The position numbers were made by a program, and so were the translations under genes. Shown here piece after piece: positions 31,626-38,160 of a stretch of 64,000 nucleotides of DNA (its first letter is position 1; every line of letters begins with the position of its first letter). This stretch comes from CAIKNB01 sp041658705. GTDB taxonomy: Bacteria > Patescibacteriota > Patescibacteriia > 2-12-FULL-60-25. The DNA lies in NCBI GenBank assembly GCA_041658705.1, contig JBAZZT010000008.1:1-64000 (forward strand). The letters are read 5' to 3'. The notes beneath the pieces are model-generated. The model made no database searches. It was not told the DNA's origin and saw only the letters and a program-made list of their open reading frames with translations.

Positions 31626-32062
31626 ACCCTTTCGAGAAATTTTCCGCGCCCATGGAAAAGATCGAAGCCAGGCACGTGCCGGAATCAGAATTGCGCATCG
31701 AAAGCGCGCGTTCTTCCGGTCCGGGCGGGCAGAAAGTCAACAAGACTTCGAGCAAAGCAGTGCTATTTTGGGATGTCGACGCTTCCGCGACTTTCACGCC
31801 GGAAGAAAAAGCCATCATCAAACAGCGTTTGGCCAACCGCATCAACAAGCGCGGCGAATTATATCTGGATGCGGATAGCCAGCGTTCACAACATCGCAAC
31901 CGCACCGATGTACTCGAGCTTTTGGATCGCCTCGTGACCGAGGTCCTGAAGCCGCGTACCCCGCGCGTCCCGACCAAACCCACCAAAGGCTCCAAGGAGC
32001 GCCGCTTGGAAGATAAAAAGCTCCAAGCCAGGAAAAAAGAAGCACGAAAAATCGAAGATTGA
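31622..32062 (+). CDS. arfB: Peptidyl-tRNA hydrolase ArfB-like (RF-1 domain)
   Basis: 146 aa. The catalytic GGQ loop is present (ARSSGPGGQKVNKTSSKA), followed by the RF-1 fold and a long basic tail (RRLEDKKLQARKKEARKIED) that in ArfB inserts into the empty mRNA channel. The family releases peptides from stalled ribosomes. The tail and GGQ are both intact, so a rescue function is likely. The start overlaps the upstream stop (ATGA), showing translational coupling to a surface-protein gene, an unusual partner. Confidence 0.9.
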   Translation: MNPFEKFSAPMEKIEARHVPESELRIESARSSGPGGQKVNKTSSKAVLFWDVDASATFTPEEKAIIKQRLANRINKRGELYLDADSQRSQHRNRTDVLELLDRLVTEVLKPRTPRVPTKPTKGSKERRLEDKKLQARKKEARKIED

Positions 32063-32118
32063 GCAACGCCGCCGCAAGGCGGTGTTTCCGTCGTCCGACG
32101 GCGGGTCGCAGGAGAAAT

Positions 32119-32165
32119 TTGACAGTTATGCGACAAAAGCTTTTACTAGCGGCGTTCCATATAAT
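32119..32165 (+). promoter_or_regulatory. Promoter region of the 197-aa gene
   Basis: TTGACA (32119-32124), 17-nt spacer, TTTACT. A second candidate -10 TATAAT lies at 32160-32165 without a clear -35. Confidence 0.55.
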
Positions 32166-32211
32166 TAGCTGTGACAAACTATGAGGGCAACCCCCCGCTC
32201 GGAGGAGACCG

Positions 32212-32805
32212 ATGAAGCTCAAGCCTCAACGTACTTTTTGGACGCAGGTTGACCGCCCCCTCGTCTATCTCGGCTCATCCCGTGAGGATGTCGTTCCGGG
32301 GTCAGCGTCCTTCATGACGTTTCCCGAGGTCATTCGATCGAAGGAGCAAGATGCCCAGTTGGTGAGCTCATTTACGGAGACCGGTCGTCATGCCCCCGTC
32401 CTCGATCTCGACTTCGACGCGAGAGTCGCTAAGTGCGGGTCGGCCACCGCACTACGCGTAAGTTGTCCGCCGGTGGAACGGGGACAAATCGTGCGGCTTC
32501 GCAAAAACCTTCAAGCCTGTGGCCTTGTCGGCAAGCAGTCCATCGTGGCAGCCGTGGTTGGTACGCCCGAAGTGACCATTATCTTCTGCGTGCCTATTCG
32601 ACTCGTGAAGTCGAGTACGCCCGGCCACCACCACCTCTACATCGAGCGTGAGATTTCGTGGGCACAATACCGTTGGCTCCTGCTGGCCCTGCGAGACGCG
32701 GGAATCATCGGCAAGGACTTTTGCAAGATGTCCGTGCGCAGCCGGGCAAGTTTCCTTCGCCAGCCGGGCATCAAGAAAGAGGCGCAGGTCTCTCCCGCCG
32801 CGTAG
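32212..32805 (+). CDS. Unrecognised 197-aa protein with STPGHHHLYIE motif
   Basis: Soluble, mixed alpha/beta protein. A short conserved-looking core (APVLDLDFDARV, then STPGHHHLYIEREISWAQYR and LLLALRDAGIIGKDFCK) resembles small proteins I associate with actinobacterial phages and related genomes. Function unknown, and I give this resemblance low weight. GGAGGAG lies 5-8 nt before the ATG. The next small gene begins 44 bp downstream with its own GGAGG, so they are likely cotranscribed. Confidence 0.6.
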   Translation: MKLKPQRTFWTQVDRPLVYLGSSREDVVPGSASFMTFPEVIRSKEQDAQLVSSFTETGRHAPVLDLDFDARVAKCGSATALRVSCPPVERGQIVRLRKNLQACGLVGKQSIVAAVVGTPEVTIIFCVPIRLVKSSTPGHHHLYIEREISWAQYRWLLLALRDAGIIGKDFCKMSVRSRASFLRQPGIKKEAQVSPAA

Positions 32806-32849
32806 CATGACCTAACCTCGCACCTTTGACCGTACGGAGGAGAAAGAAA

Positions 32850-33065
32850 ATGACGACAAGACTCGTGCCCGTAATCGACTGGCGACCCGCCGAAGCTGCG
32901 CGCATCGATCCCGTCCCGCATGTTCCGCGAACCTTCGGGCAATCGACCATGTCGGACGAGGACTATGCGAAAGCGCAGGAAGCAGCGCGCAACGGCAACG
33001 CCCCTTCCGGCGTCTTGCGCGACTGGGGCTCGTTCCCGCCTGAAACGCCGGAAACTCCGGCCTGA
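32850..33065 (+). CDS. Unrecognised 71-aa protein
   Basis: Short, Pro/Ala/Glu-rich protein (VPVIDWRPAEAARIDPVPHV, DYAKAQEAARNGNAPSG). No domain is recognised. A strong GGAGG fixes the ATG at 32850; the in-frame ATG at 32826 has no ribosome site. A terminator follows at 33090. Probably in one transcript with the preceding gene. Confidence 0.6.
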   Translation: MTTRLVPVIDWRPAEAARIDPVPHVPRTFGQSTMSDEDYAKAQEAARNGNAPSGVLRDWGSFPPETPETPA

Positions 33066-33089
33066 AGACAGCGCAGTCTTCTCGACCCT

Positions 33090-33110
33090 AGCTCACCTGA
33101 TCGGTGGGCT
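33090..33110 (+). terminator. Terminator
   Basis: AGCTCACC/GGTGGGCT (one G-T pair), 5-nt loop, followed by TTATTGTTTATTG. Confidence 0.7.
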
Positions 33111-33120
33111 TTATTGTTTA

Positions 33121-33149
33121 TTGAAAGGCATCCTCCGGTGTGAGATATT
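33121..33149 (+). promoter_or_regulatory. Promoter of the lipoprotein gene, near-leaderless
   Basis: TTGAAA (33121-33126), 17-nt spacer, GATATT (33144-33149). The ATG at 33158 follows after 8 nt. Confidence 0.5.
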
Positions 33150-33157
33150 AGGCGCAT

Positions 33158-33994
33158 ATGAAAAAATATTGTTTGGTCCCGCTTATGCTCCTGGCCTTGG
33201 CCGGCGCAGGTTGCGGTAAATCACAGCCCGCAGCGCCCGCGACCAATCCGCCGCCCGCCAGCACCGGGACAGAGCCTGTCGTGTCCGCCCCCAGCTCGAC
33301 CCAACCCACTGCCGCGCAGACGGCCTGCCGCGCGTCTACCCCATTCCAACAATTCACGCTGATTGATGAGCGCGTCTCGGATCAGCTCGTCACCGACGCG
33401 AAGAGCCTCTTGCCCTCTGACGTTCGCGATAAAACCGTCTTGTTCTCCGCCATCTTTCCCGGCGATTTGGGATACACGGCTTTAGTCTTCTTGAACTGCG
33501 GAGAAAAAGAGGACGCATACACGTCTTATCTCGTGATTGTTGATGTGGGTAGAGAGAGTAAACTAGTTGCGACCTTGCCCTCGTACATCACTTCCAATTC
33601 GGCGAACGTCTACGCTTTTGCTTTCTGGCTCGGCGATACGACCGAAGTCGTCTTGGCCGGCAAGCCATACGATTTCGGCGCCGGCGGGAGTTGCCAAGCC
33701 GTGCCCTACAAAATCTATGATGCGGTGAGCGGTAAACTCGTGAGGGAAATAAGCTTATCGCAGCAGGCCTTGCTCTACGCCGTGAATTTCAAGGCAGTCG
33801 ATACCGATAACCCATGCGTCGTCGGCAACAAGATTTACGGAATAGATTTCAAGACAGGTAAAAAGTCGGTCATCAAAAAAGGCGGCCCGGAGGATTTTTT
33901 CACCCTGGGTAAAGTCATCAGCAAAAATAATAAGCCCGTCCTGCAATACAGCATGAACGGCGAGAATACGGAGCGCGAGTTGGCGTTGCCGTGA
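33158..33994 (+). CDS. Secreted lipoprotein, unknown
   Basis: 278 aa. Lipoprotein signal peptide with lipobox LAGAG-C (Cys19), then a low-complexity Pro/Ala/Thr linker (about 22-55) and a compact, probably beta-propeller-like or mixed domain with several cysteines (FLNCGEKED, GGSCQAVPY, DNPCVVGNK). No family recognised. It should be anchored to the outer face of the membrane. It converges with the HAD gene across a terminator at 34029. Confidence 0.75.
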   Translation: MKKYCLVPLMLLALAGAGCGKSQPAAPATNPPPASTGTEPVVSAPSSTQPTAAQTACRASTPFQQFTLIDERVSDQLVTDAKSLLPSDVRDKTVLFSAIFPGDLGYTALVFLNCGEKEDAYTSYLVIVDVGRESKLVATLPSYITSNSANVYAFAFWLGDTTEVVLAGKPYDFGAGGSCQAVPYKIYDAVSGKLVREISLSQQALLYAVNFKAVDTDNPCVVGNKIYGIDFKTGKKSVIKKGGPEDFFTLGKVISKNNKPVLQYSMNGENTERELALP

Positions 33995-34028
33995 GCTTGG
34001 ATTCACCGAGTCAGCGGAATAAAAAAGA

Positions 34029-34057
34029 CCCCCACATCTTTATAAAAGGTGTGGGGG
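34029..34057 (-). terminator. Terminator of the HAD gene (bidirectional shape)
   Basis: CCCCCACA/TGTGGGGG with A/T-rich inner pairing. On the minus strand TCTTTTTT follows directly. Confidence 0.85.
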
Positions 34058-34063
34058 AGTTAG

Positions 34064-34813
34064 TTAAGATCGGAGTGCCAGCGCCACTTCCATGAGGCTG
34101 CGGCAGACCGGGGCCGGAGCGCTCTGCTCGAAACCGAGGAAAGTCCCGCAGCCGTCAAGCAACACAGCGTGCCATCCGGCGGACTGCGCGCCAATGGCGT
34201 CGGCGATAGGATTGTCGCCCACGTGCAGGGCGCGGTCAGCTTCGACACTCGCGGCAGCCAGCGCGCACCTGTAGATCTGCGGGTCTGGTTTGGCGTATCC
34301 GACAGTTCCGCTGTCGATGATGAAGTCGAAATATTCAGCCAGACCCAGGATCTCGAGGTCGCGCTCGATCTTGCCGTTGGCGTTCGAGATCACGGCCATA
34401 GGGATGTTGAGCTCGCGGATGAGGTCGAAAGCGCACAGCGCGTCATTCGCCACGCGGTTGAAGAGGCACTTGGCCTCGTGCAGCTCGTGCAGGAAGAGGC
34501 AGTAGTCGTACAAAGGCTGTCCCAAGTCGGCCTCGCTCGCATTCAGGCAAACCAGGGCCAGGCCGCCCCAGTACTCGAAGGCGAAACTCGGCACCGGACA
34601 ATTCGCCGAATGCTGCTTGGCATCCTGCTTGAGTATCTTGCGGCGCACCACGGCATCGGCGCGCATGACCTGCGCGGGGCTGACGTAACGCTTGAAGTAG
34701 GCCGTCATGCTCTTCGCCAATTGCACGTAATCGGGGAAGAGGAAGGTGTGACCGACGTCGAAGGTCACGAACTTGATGCCTGCGCTGCGCAGATATTCCA
34801 GATTGCCTGCCAT
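34064..34813 (-). CDS. HAD-superfamily hydrolase
   Basis: 249 aa. HAD motifs: I FDVGHTF (nucleophile Asp19; the usual second Asp is Gly, as in several FDxGxTL members), II ISNANG, III YAKPDPQIY and IV HVGDNPIAD. The helical cap is inserted after motif I (C1 type). Probable small-molecule phosphatase of the YjjG/phosphoglycolate-like type; the substrate is unknown. GGAGG 5 nt upstream fixes the ATG at 34813 over a longer frame to 34837. Confidence 0.85.
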   Translation of the reverse strand: MAGNLEYLRSAGIKFVTFDVGHTFLFPDYVQLAKSMTAYFKRYVSPAQVMRADAVVRRKILKQDAKQHSANCPVPSFAFEYWGGLALVCLNASEADLGQPLYDYCLFLHELHEAKCLFNRVANDALCAFDLIRELNIPMAVISNANGKIERDLEILGLAEYFDFIIDSGTVGYAKPDPQIYRCALAAASVEADRALHVGDNPIADAIGAQSAGWHAVLLDGCGTFLGFEQSAPAPVCRSLMEVALALRS

Positions 34814-34874
34814 CTTAGCCTCCAGTCGAAAGGACAAAATCTTTTTTAACCCAAAAAGCCCGCGCGGTCAAGGC

Positions 34875-34903
34875 TTGACGACAGGATTCAGAGCGTGTTA
34901 ATT
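34875..34903 (+). promoter_or_regulatory. Promoter of the interrupted ORF
   Basis: TTGACG (34875-34880), 17-nt spacer, TTAATT (34898-34903). Confidence 0.55.
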
Positions 34904-34953
34904 ATCCGGTGTAACCACGGGCCACAGCGAGCCCATCCCAAAGGAGAATCGCG

Positions 34954-35367
34954 ATGTTCCTTCCCAAGAAAGTCACGCATTTTTTCAGCAAAGCTTTCCG
35001 CGCGGCCGCGGAAGAAGAAGAGACCGCCGGTCTTCTTGAGCTGATGGAGTATGCCAACGTCTTGATCTACAGCTTTGGGCTGTCCATGCGCGGCAAGTCG
35101 TCTCCTTAATATCTGAATAAAGCCGGTGGTTGCCTGAACGACTGCGGCAAGTGGGTGACGATAGGCTATGTCGTGCATAGTCGTCTACAGCGTGAAGCCA
35201 TCTACGACTCGAAAAGAATCGAGCTGCATTTCCACTACGAGCGGGATCTTAAGCTCTTCAAACTCACCGTGAAGTTCTTCGGACCCGGGCGTGGTCATGA
35301 GGTTCGATGCCTTCAAGTCGCCTGGAACCAGAAAGGCGGATCGGTCAGCGTGTCTTCGGACTTCTGA
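34954..35367 (+). pseudogene. ORF interrupted by one in-frame TAA
   Basis: From the ATG at 34954 (AAGGAG 7 nt upstream) the frame runs 51 codons to a TAA at 35107-35109 and then stays open for 85 more codons to a TGA at 35365. The second part (YVVHSRLQREAIYDSKRI, HFHYERDLKLFKLTVKFFG) looks like real protein and has no start codon with a ribosome site of its own, only a GTG at 35155. Promoter before and terminator after are intact. The simplest reading is a recent nonsense mutation. Alternatives are two short genes or a base-calling error. No family is recognised. Confidence 0.6.
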
Positions 35368-35372
35368 ACTCA

Positions 35373-35406
35373 AGCGGCATCCCACCCGGGTGCCGCTGCT
35401 TTTTTT
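35373..35406 (+). terminator. Intrinsic terminator
   Basis: AGCGGCA/TGCCGCT with an 11-nt loop, then GCTTTTTTT. Confidence 0.9.
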
Positions 35407-35428
35407 ATCGTCACTCCTTTCCCTTCGT

Positions 35429-35563
35429 GTCATTACCCGGTTCAACCGGGTAATCCAGAGAGAGAATAAATCAAAAGTGCTTTTCTCTCTCTGGATCCCC
35501 CGCTTTCGCGGAGGATGACAGAGGGGGGGGCGGAGGATGACAGAAAAAAAGACGGAGGATGAC
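35429..35563. repeat. Family B element with tandem GGAGGATGACA tail
   Basis: GTCATTACCC/GGGTAATCC hairpin, AGAGAG words, then CTGGATCCCCCGC and CGCGGAGGATGACAG. The last word is repeated twice more, separated by poly-G and poly-A runs. Same arrangement near 45015-45145. Outer ends GTCAT / ATGAC are complementary. It fills most of the gap before the Band 7 gene. Confidence 0.8.
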
Positions 35564-35665
35564 AAAGGAGTTGAGATTTGATTATTCTTCATTGGTCATT
35601 GATTATTTCTCCGTCCCGTGGTTTCATCTTAGCTAGATGCGCCAGTTAACCAAGGCGCTAAACAT

Positions 35666-36412
35666 ATGGAATATCTCGTCTTTCTAGTCATCGCGATCCT
35701 TTTGATCTCGATCCGCCAAATCAACCAGTATGAGCGCGGCGTGAGATTCACGCTGGGCAAGTTCAGCGCTTTAGTCGGTCCAGGCTGGCGTTTGGTCGTC
35801 CCCGTCTTCCAGAGCATGAAGAAGGTGGATATCCGCACCAAGGCCGTCGAAGTGCCGTATCAGGATGCGATCACCAAGGATAACGTGTCGTGCAAGATCA
35901 ACGCGGTCATCTATTACCGCATCTCCGAAGCGGCCAAGTCGGTGATCGAAGTCGAAAACGTGTGGAACGCCGTATCACAGCTCGCGCAGACCACCATGCG
36001 CAACATCGCCGGCGAACTCTCGCTCGACGAATTGCTTTCGGAACGCGACCAAGCTTCGGCGCGCATCAAGGAACTCATAGTGACTCATACTACGAGCTGG
36101 GGAGTGGAGGTCTTGGGCGTCGAATTGAAGGACATCGCGTTACCTGAAGAGATGAAGCGCACCATCGGCAAGCAAGCCGAGGCGGAGCGCGAAAAACGCG
36201 CGGTCATCATCAGTTCCGAGGGCGAAGTCATAGCCGCCGACAACCTGCGCAAAGCCGCGGAAATCTTGGCCGTGAGCCCCGGCGCCTTGCATCTGCGCAC
36301 GCTCAACACCATCAACGACGTCTCAAGTGACGTATCCAACACCATCGTCTTCGCCTTGCCGCTCGAAATCCTGCGCGCCTTCGAACGCTGGAACAAGCCG
36401 CAGAGCCAATAA
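35666..36412 (+). CDS. Band 7/SPFH protein (slipin-like)
   Basis: 248 aa. One N-terminal membrane helix (about 2-16), then the SPFH domain: QYERGVRFTLGKFSALVGPG, VPYQDAITKDNVSCKINAVI, VSQLAQTTMRNIAGELSLDE, the standard prohibitin/stomatin pattern. A C-terminal helical segment follows (EAEREKRAVIISSEGEVIAA). Slipins form membrane rings that scaffold proteases. The usual partner NfeD-type gene is not adjacent. Monocistronic, followed by a strong terminator. Confidence 0.92.
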   Translation: MEYLVFLVIAILLISIRQINQYERGVRFTLGKFSALVGPGWRLVVPVFQSMKKVDIRTKAVEVPYQDAITKDNVSCKINAVIYYRISEAAKSVIEVENVWNAVSQLAQTTMRNIAGELSLDELLSERDQASARIKELIVTHTTSWGVEVLGVELKDIALPEEMKRTIGKQAEAEREKRAVIISSEGEVIAADNLRKAAEILAVSPGALHLRTLNTINDVSSDVSNTIVFALPLEILRAFERWNKPQSQ

Positions 36413-36424
36413 GCAAAAAGATAA

Positions 36425-36449
36425 AGGACGCGATAAATCGCGTCCTTTT
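36425..36449 (+). terminator. Intrinsic terminator
   Basis: AGGACGCGAT/ATCGCGTCCT with a 2-nt inner spacer, then TTTTC. Confidence 0.9.
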
Positions 36450-36495
36450 CGGTAAAACAAAACGCATTCAAAATAGTACCTACGCGCCTGGATAG

Positions 36496-37010
36496 CCAAA
36501 CGCTGTCATCGCAAGTCCTGACATCAAATGCACCTCATACTTTTTGCCGCCAAAAAGTATGCAAAAACCGCTGGGGCCTCGAATTCGCTTACATGTATAT
36601 AGTTAAGCGTTCTTGCGGTTAGCTCAACTCTCGGCCCCAGACCCCGCCTCGAGGACTTCGACCTCCATCATCCTGTCATTACCCGGTCCAACCGGGTAAT
36701 CCAGAGAGTATTCCGTTCCTATCTCTCCTCTAGCCAATCAGGCGGGGGTCAGGGGGGTTTGCGTCAAGCCAACCGCAAGAGCAACTAAGCAACATACATG
36801 TTGCGCATAGCGAACCCCCGGCGTCTTTGGTCACTTTCCACGCGGAAAGTGACGAACAATCAAATGCACCTCATACTTTTTGGCGGCAAAAAGTAGGCAA
36901 AAACCGCTGGGGCCTCGAATTCGCTAACAAGTATAGGCTTGAGCGTTCTTGCGGTTAGCTCAACTCTCGGCCCCAGACCCCACCTGGAGGACTACGACTT
37001 TCATCTTTCT
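36496..37010. repeat. Large non-coding repeat, family D copy 2 (~515 bp)
   Basis: Aligns with 9152-9667 almost base for base, including the two direct modules, the inverted middle module and the family B hairpin. Differences are scattered single bases. The copies are in the same orientation, 27 kb apart. Confidence 0.85.
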
Positions 37011-37018
37011 TAAAAAAA

Positions 37019-37051
37019 GCGCGCGGGTTCCAAGTTGCGGAAGCTCGCGCG
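37019..37051 (-). terminator. Terminator of the 72-aa gene
   Basis: GCGCGCGGGTTCC/GGAAGCTCGCGCG-type stem with a small internal mismatch, followed on the minus strand by TTTTTTT. Confidence 0.8.
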
Positions 37052-37090
37052 GCAGAGGTTCTGGTCCCGGGATCATCACTCACTCCGTTC

Positions 37091-37309
37091 TCATGGGGAA
37101 TCGTCGCACTGCAAGATGGCTGTCGTGATGTACTCCTTATACGGCGGCAAGTGGGCGCGATAGTGCAGCGGCGTTCGGGTCTCAACGATGGTGAAGGCGC
37201 GTTTTGTTTCCCAGTTGAACCCGGTGTCATGGCGTAAGCGTTGGATTGCCTCGTTGATTTCCTCATTCGGTGGTTGGTCACAGGCCGTGACGATGATGAT
37301 GCGTTCCAT
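37091..37309 (-). CDS. Unrecognised 72-aa protein
   Basis: Short alpha/beta protein (RIIIVTACDQPPNEEINEAI, KRAFTIVETRTPLHYRAHLP, ITTAILQCDDSP). No signal or membrane helix. AGGAG 7 nt upstream selects the ATG at 37309 rather than 37333, and a terminator follows. No function can be proposed. Confidence 0.65.
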   Translation of the reverse strand: MERIIIVTACDQPPNEEINEAIQRLRHDTGFNWETKRAFTIVETRTPLHYRAHLPPYKEYITTAILQCDDSP

Positions 37310-37540
37310 GGCTCGACTCCTTTCTTGTTCCATGGGTTGGGGGAACTTTTGAAAAACGCGATCTGCTTGCGCTTCGCGCGGGAAAATCCTCGGCGTATTT
37401 CAATACGCTTCCGGTTTTTACGCGCTCTGCGCGGCGTAGCTCATCGTTTTTCAGAGGGTTCCTCGGGTTGAAGGTGCGGGTACAAGTGCAGTGTAGCACC
37501 GACCTCTGAAACGCGCTGAACCTTTATTTATGCGGTTTTT
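37310..37540. other. Intergenic region with repeat-like palindromic words
   Basis: No convincing gene. The stretch 37344-37460 contains partly complementary words (GCTTCGCGCGGG, CGTATTTCAATACG, ACGCGCTCTGCGCGGCGTAG). Read on the minus strand it gives a short meaningless frame. It looks like another dispersed repeat family with only this copy in the window. Confidence 0.4.
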
Positions 37541-37546
37541 TAATGC

Positions 37547-37552
37547 TATACT
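37547..37552 (+). promoter_or_regulatory. Extended -10 of the sigma factor gene
   Basis: TGC followed by TATACT (37547-37552). Leader of about 25 nt to the ATG at 37585. The -35 is weak. If this sigma factor autoregulates, an ECF-type promoter would also be expected here, but I cannot name one. Confidence 0.45.
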
Positions 37553-37584
37553 GTCACTCGAAAGCTAACCTCACGTTTACCCAC

Positions 37585-38160
37585 ATGGACACCCAAGAAC
37601 GCAAACGCGTGCTCGAGCGGGATCACGAACTCTTCAAGCGGATCAAGCAAGATCCTGCGGTCGTGGGAGAGCTGTATGATCTGTACGCCGAAAGGTTGTA
37701 CGCCTTTCTGCTCAAACGCTGCAGCCATAAAGAGACCGCCGAGGATCTGGTCTCGCATACCTTCACCAAGTTCCTCGAAGCCGTACCCCGACTCGAGTGG
37801 CGGGGGGCGCCGCTCTCGGCGTGGCTCTTCCAAGTCGCGTCCAACGCGCTGATCGATCATTACCGCAAAGCTTCGACGCGGCACGATACGGCGTTGGATG
37901 ACGATACTTGGGATCCGCCCTCGGCGGACGATCCGGCTTGGAACACGGAGATCGTCATGGAAGGCGAACGTCTGCGCAGCGCCATGCAAGATCTTTCCTC
38001 GCGGGATCAACAAGTCCTGGACCTACGCTTCTTCGGAGGATTCGACACCGCGGAGATTGCCGCGGAGCTTAACGTCTCGGCCAACCACGCCGCCGTGCTG
38101 GTGTATCGGGCGGTGGGACGGTTGCGCCGCATCCTCATAACCACAGCCAAAATCGTATGA
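37585..38160 (+). CDS. ECF-type RNA polymerase sigma factor
   Basis: 191 aa. Region 2 (about 25-95) carries the core-binding and -10 recognition helices (LYDLYAERLYAFLLKRC, ETAEDLVSHTFTKFLEAV, LSAWLFQVASNALIDHYRK). A short acidic linker (about 100-125) follows. Region 4 (about 135-185) has the -35 recognition helix-turn-helix (LSSRDQQVLDLRFFGGFDTA, AELNVSANHAAVLVYRAVG). ECF factors are normally held by a membrane anti-sigma encoded just downstream. Here the stop overlaps (ATGA) the start of a 1795-aa protein whose N-terminus sits in that position. The ATG at 37585 is chosen over 37543 because it starts the domain. Confidence 0.93.
   Translation: MDTQERKRVLERDHELFKRIKQDPAVVGELYDLYAERLYAFLLKRCSHKETAEDLVSHTFTKFLEAVPRLEWRGAPLSAWLFQVASNALIDHYRKASTRHDTALDDDTWDPPSADDPAWNTEIVMEGERLRSAMQDLSSRDQQVLDLRFFGGFDTAEIAAELNVSANHAAVLVYRAVGRLRRILITTAKIV

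Noticed and set aside
34064..34813. Inactive HAD protein because the second motif I Asp is Gly
   Set aside because: Other active HAD families have FDxGxT in motif I, so loss of activity is not supported.
35107..35109. TAA reassignment to explain the interrupted ORF
   Set aside because: TAA ends other certain genes normally, and no known CPR code reassigns it.
36496..37010. Insertion sequence with transposase
   Set aside because: No conserved ORF, no clear terminal repeats or target duplication visible by eye.
37278..37499. 73-codon frame reading KNDELRRAERVKTG
   Set aside because: Appears to be a translation of a dispersed repeat rather than a gene.
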